Of a stretch of 5,787 nt of DNA, positions 5,622 to 5,787 are shown piece after piece. Position numbers and translations under genes: made by a program. Each line of letters begins with the position of its first letter. Within the stretch, counting starts at the first letter, position 1. Location: NCBI GenBank assembly GCA_021158645.1, contig JAGGUH010000091.1, forward strand, positions 1 through 5,787. Reading direction: 5' to 3'. This DNA comes from a bacterium. Lineage in GTDB: Bacteria; Patescibacteriota; Minisyncoccia; UBA6257; JAGGUH01. The notes below the pieces were generated by a model, which searched no databases, had not been told where the DNA came from, and worked only from the letters and a program-made list of their open reading frames with translations.

Positions 5622-5650
5622 ATTATAACAGAAATTAGAGTAAATGTAAA
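5622..5650 (-). promoter_or_regulatory. Near-consensus rnpB promoter
   Basis: On the minus strand TTTACA (5645-5650), a 17-bp spacer and TATAAT (5622-5627) with an upstream TGT make an extended -10 housekeeping promoter with a good -35. The predicted start is at 5615-5616, exactly the first base of the P1 helix. This is the best promoter in the window and fits a stable, highly transcribed RNA. Confidence 0.88.
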
Positions 5651-5662
5651 GTTTTAGTCTTA

Positions 5663-5721
5663 TCTAATACAAAATGAGCATGAAATGAAATCGTTTTCTA
5701 ACGCAAAATGAGTTTGAAATG
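5663..5721. repeat. Two 25-nt imperfect direct repeats upstream of rnpB
   Basis: Copies at 5663-5687 and 5697-5721 match at 21 of 25 positions and share the core CAAAATGAG-N2-TGAAATG. They start 34 nt apart, about three helical turns. They lie just upstream of the rnpB -35 and upstream of the divergent promoter at 5737-5765, a position suited to a regulator site. A weaker fragment (AAAATGTGTGAAT) recurs at 5743-5755. No known operator is recognised. Confidence 0.65.
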
Positions 5722-5740
5722 TCTTATTTTGCCATTTTGC
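5703..5740. repeat. 8-bp inverted repeat overlapping the divergent -35
   Basis: GCAAAATG (5703-5710) and CATTTTGC (5733-5740) are perfect inverted copies 22 nt apart. The left arm lies inside the second direct repeat and the right arm overlaps the -35 of the plus-strand promoter. An adjacent near-copy TATTTTGC occupies 5725-5732. It could be an operator; in such AT-rich DNA chance cannot be ruled out. Confidence 0.45.
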
Positions 5741-5765
5741 TTAAAATGTGTGAATCTGTCATAAT
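5737..5765 (+). promoter_or_regulatory. Divergent promoter toward the right edge
   Basis: TTGCTT (5737-5742), 17 bp, then CATAAT (5760-5765) preceded by TGT, an extended -10. The -10 ends 9 nt before an ATG at 5774, the same spacing as the candidate promoters of the minus-strand genes. Confidence 0.45.
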
Positions 5766-5773
5766 TGAGGTAT

Positions 5774-5787
5774 ATGATGACAATAAA
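5774..5787 (+). CDS. Possible 5' end of a gene cut by the window edge
   Basis: ATG ATG ACA ATA starts at 5774 and is open to the edge (only 14 nt visible). GAGG at 5767-5770 lies 3 nt before the first ATG and 6 nt before the second, so the second ATG (5777) could be used with a ribosome site, or the first as a leaderless start. Too short to identify. The call rests on promoter position and divergent layout. Confidence 0.35.

Noticed and set aside
5365..5628. Plus-strand 87-codon open frame
   Set aside because: Covers rnpB on the opposite strand; RNase P RNA signatures explain the sequence.

Overview
The window is strongly AT-rich bacterial DNA that uses the standard stop codons, including a TGA stop inside an ATGA gene overlap. 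The proteins are rich in Lys, Ile, Phe and Asn. A bacterial-type RNase P RNA and a textbook Shine-Dalgarno site upstream of one small gene place it in Bacteria. Very compact spacing, low GC and an unusual RNase P RNA would fit a small-genome lineage such as Candidate Phyla Radiation/Patescibacteria (Parcubacteria-like). That placement is inference only; nothing in the window is a firm taxonomic marker without an alignment.

Layout, left to right. Positions 1-440 carry no convincing gene: a 16-nt tandem repeat, A/T homopolymer tracts, a 9-codon mini-ORF with a good ribosome site, and a weak terminator for the gene that follows. Positions 441-2024 (minus) encode cofactor-independent phosphoglycerate mutase (gpmI). 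Positions 2049-3191 (minus) encode a GT4-type glycosyltransferase. A small plus-strand gene at 3276-3476 encodes a 66-residue coiled-coil protein of unknown function, with a near-perfect ribosome site and a strong intrinsic terminator. It lies against the direction of everything around it. Positions 3500-4588 (minus) encode a second GT4-type glycosyltransferase. Its start overlaps by 4 nt the end of a short phosphoglycosyl transferase (sugar transferase) at 4585-5196 (minus). The RNase P RNA gene rnpB occupies about 5238-5616 (minus), with a near-consensus promoter. The last ~130 bases hold repeats, a divergent promoter, and probably the first codons of a plus-strand gene cut off by the window edge.

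How the parts fit. The sugar transferase should load a sugar phosphate onto a polyprenyl phosphate carrier at the inner membrane, and the two GT4 enzymes can extend that glycan. This is a minimal surface-glycan module, with no flippase, polymerase or ligase inside the window. gpmI (glycolysis) and rnpB (tRNA 5' processing) are housekeeping neighbours.

Most interesting signals: (1) candidate -10 elements sit 8-9 nt from the start codons of four genes, which suggests leaderless mRNAs, while the small coiled-coil gene has a full ribosome site. (2) The RNase P RNA departs from the standard plan: AGU where GGU is expected in L15, no P13/P14 or P6/P17 that I can find, three consecutive hairpins in the P12 region, and an extra hairpin between P5 and P7. 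(3) An 18-bp P1 helix followed by seven U probably doubles as the rnpB terminator. I do not see a clearly novel multi-gene system here.
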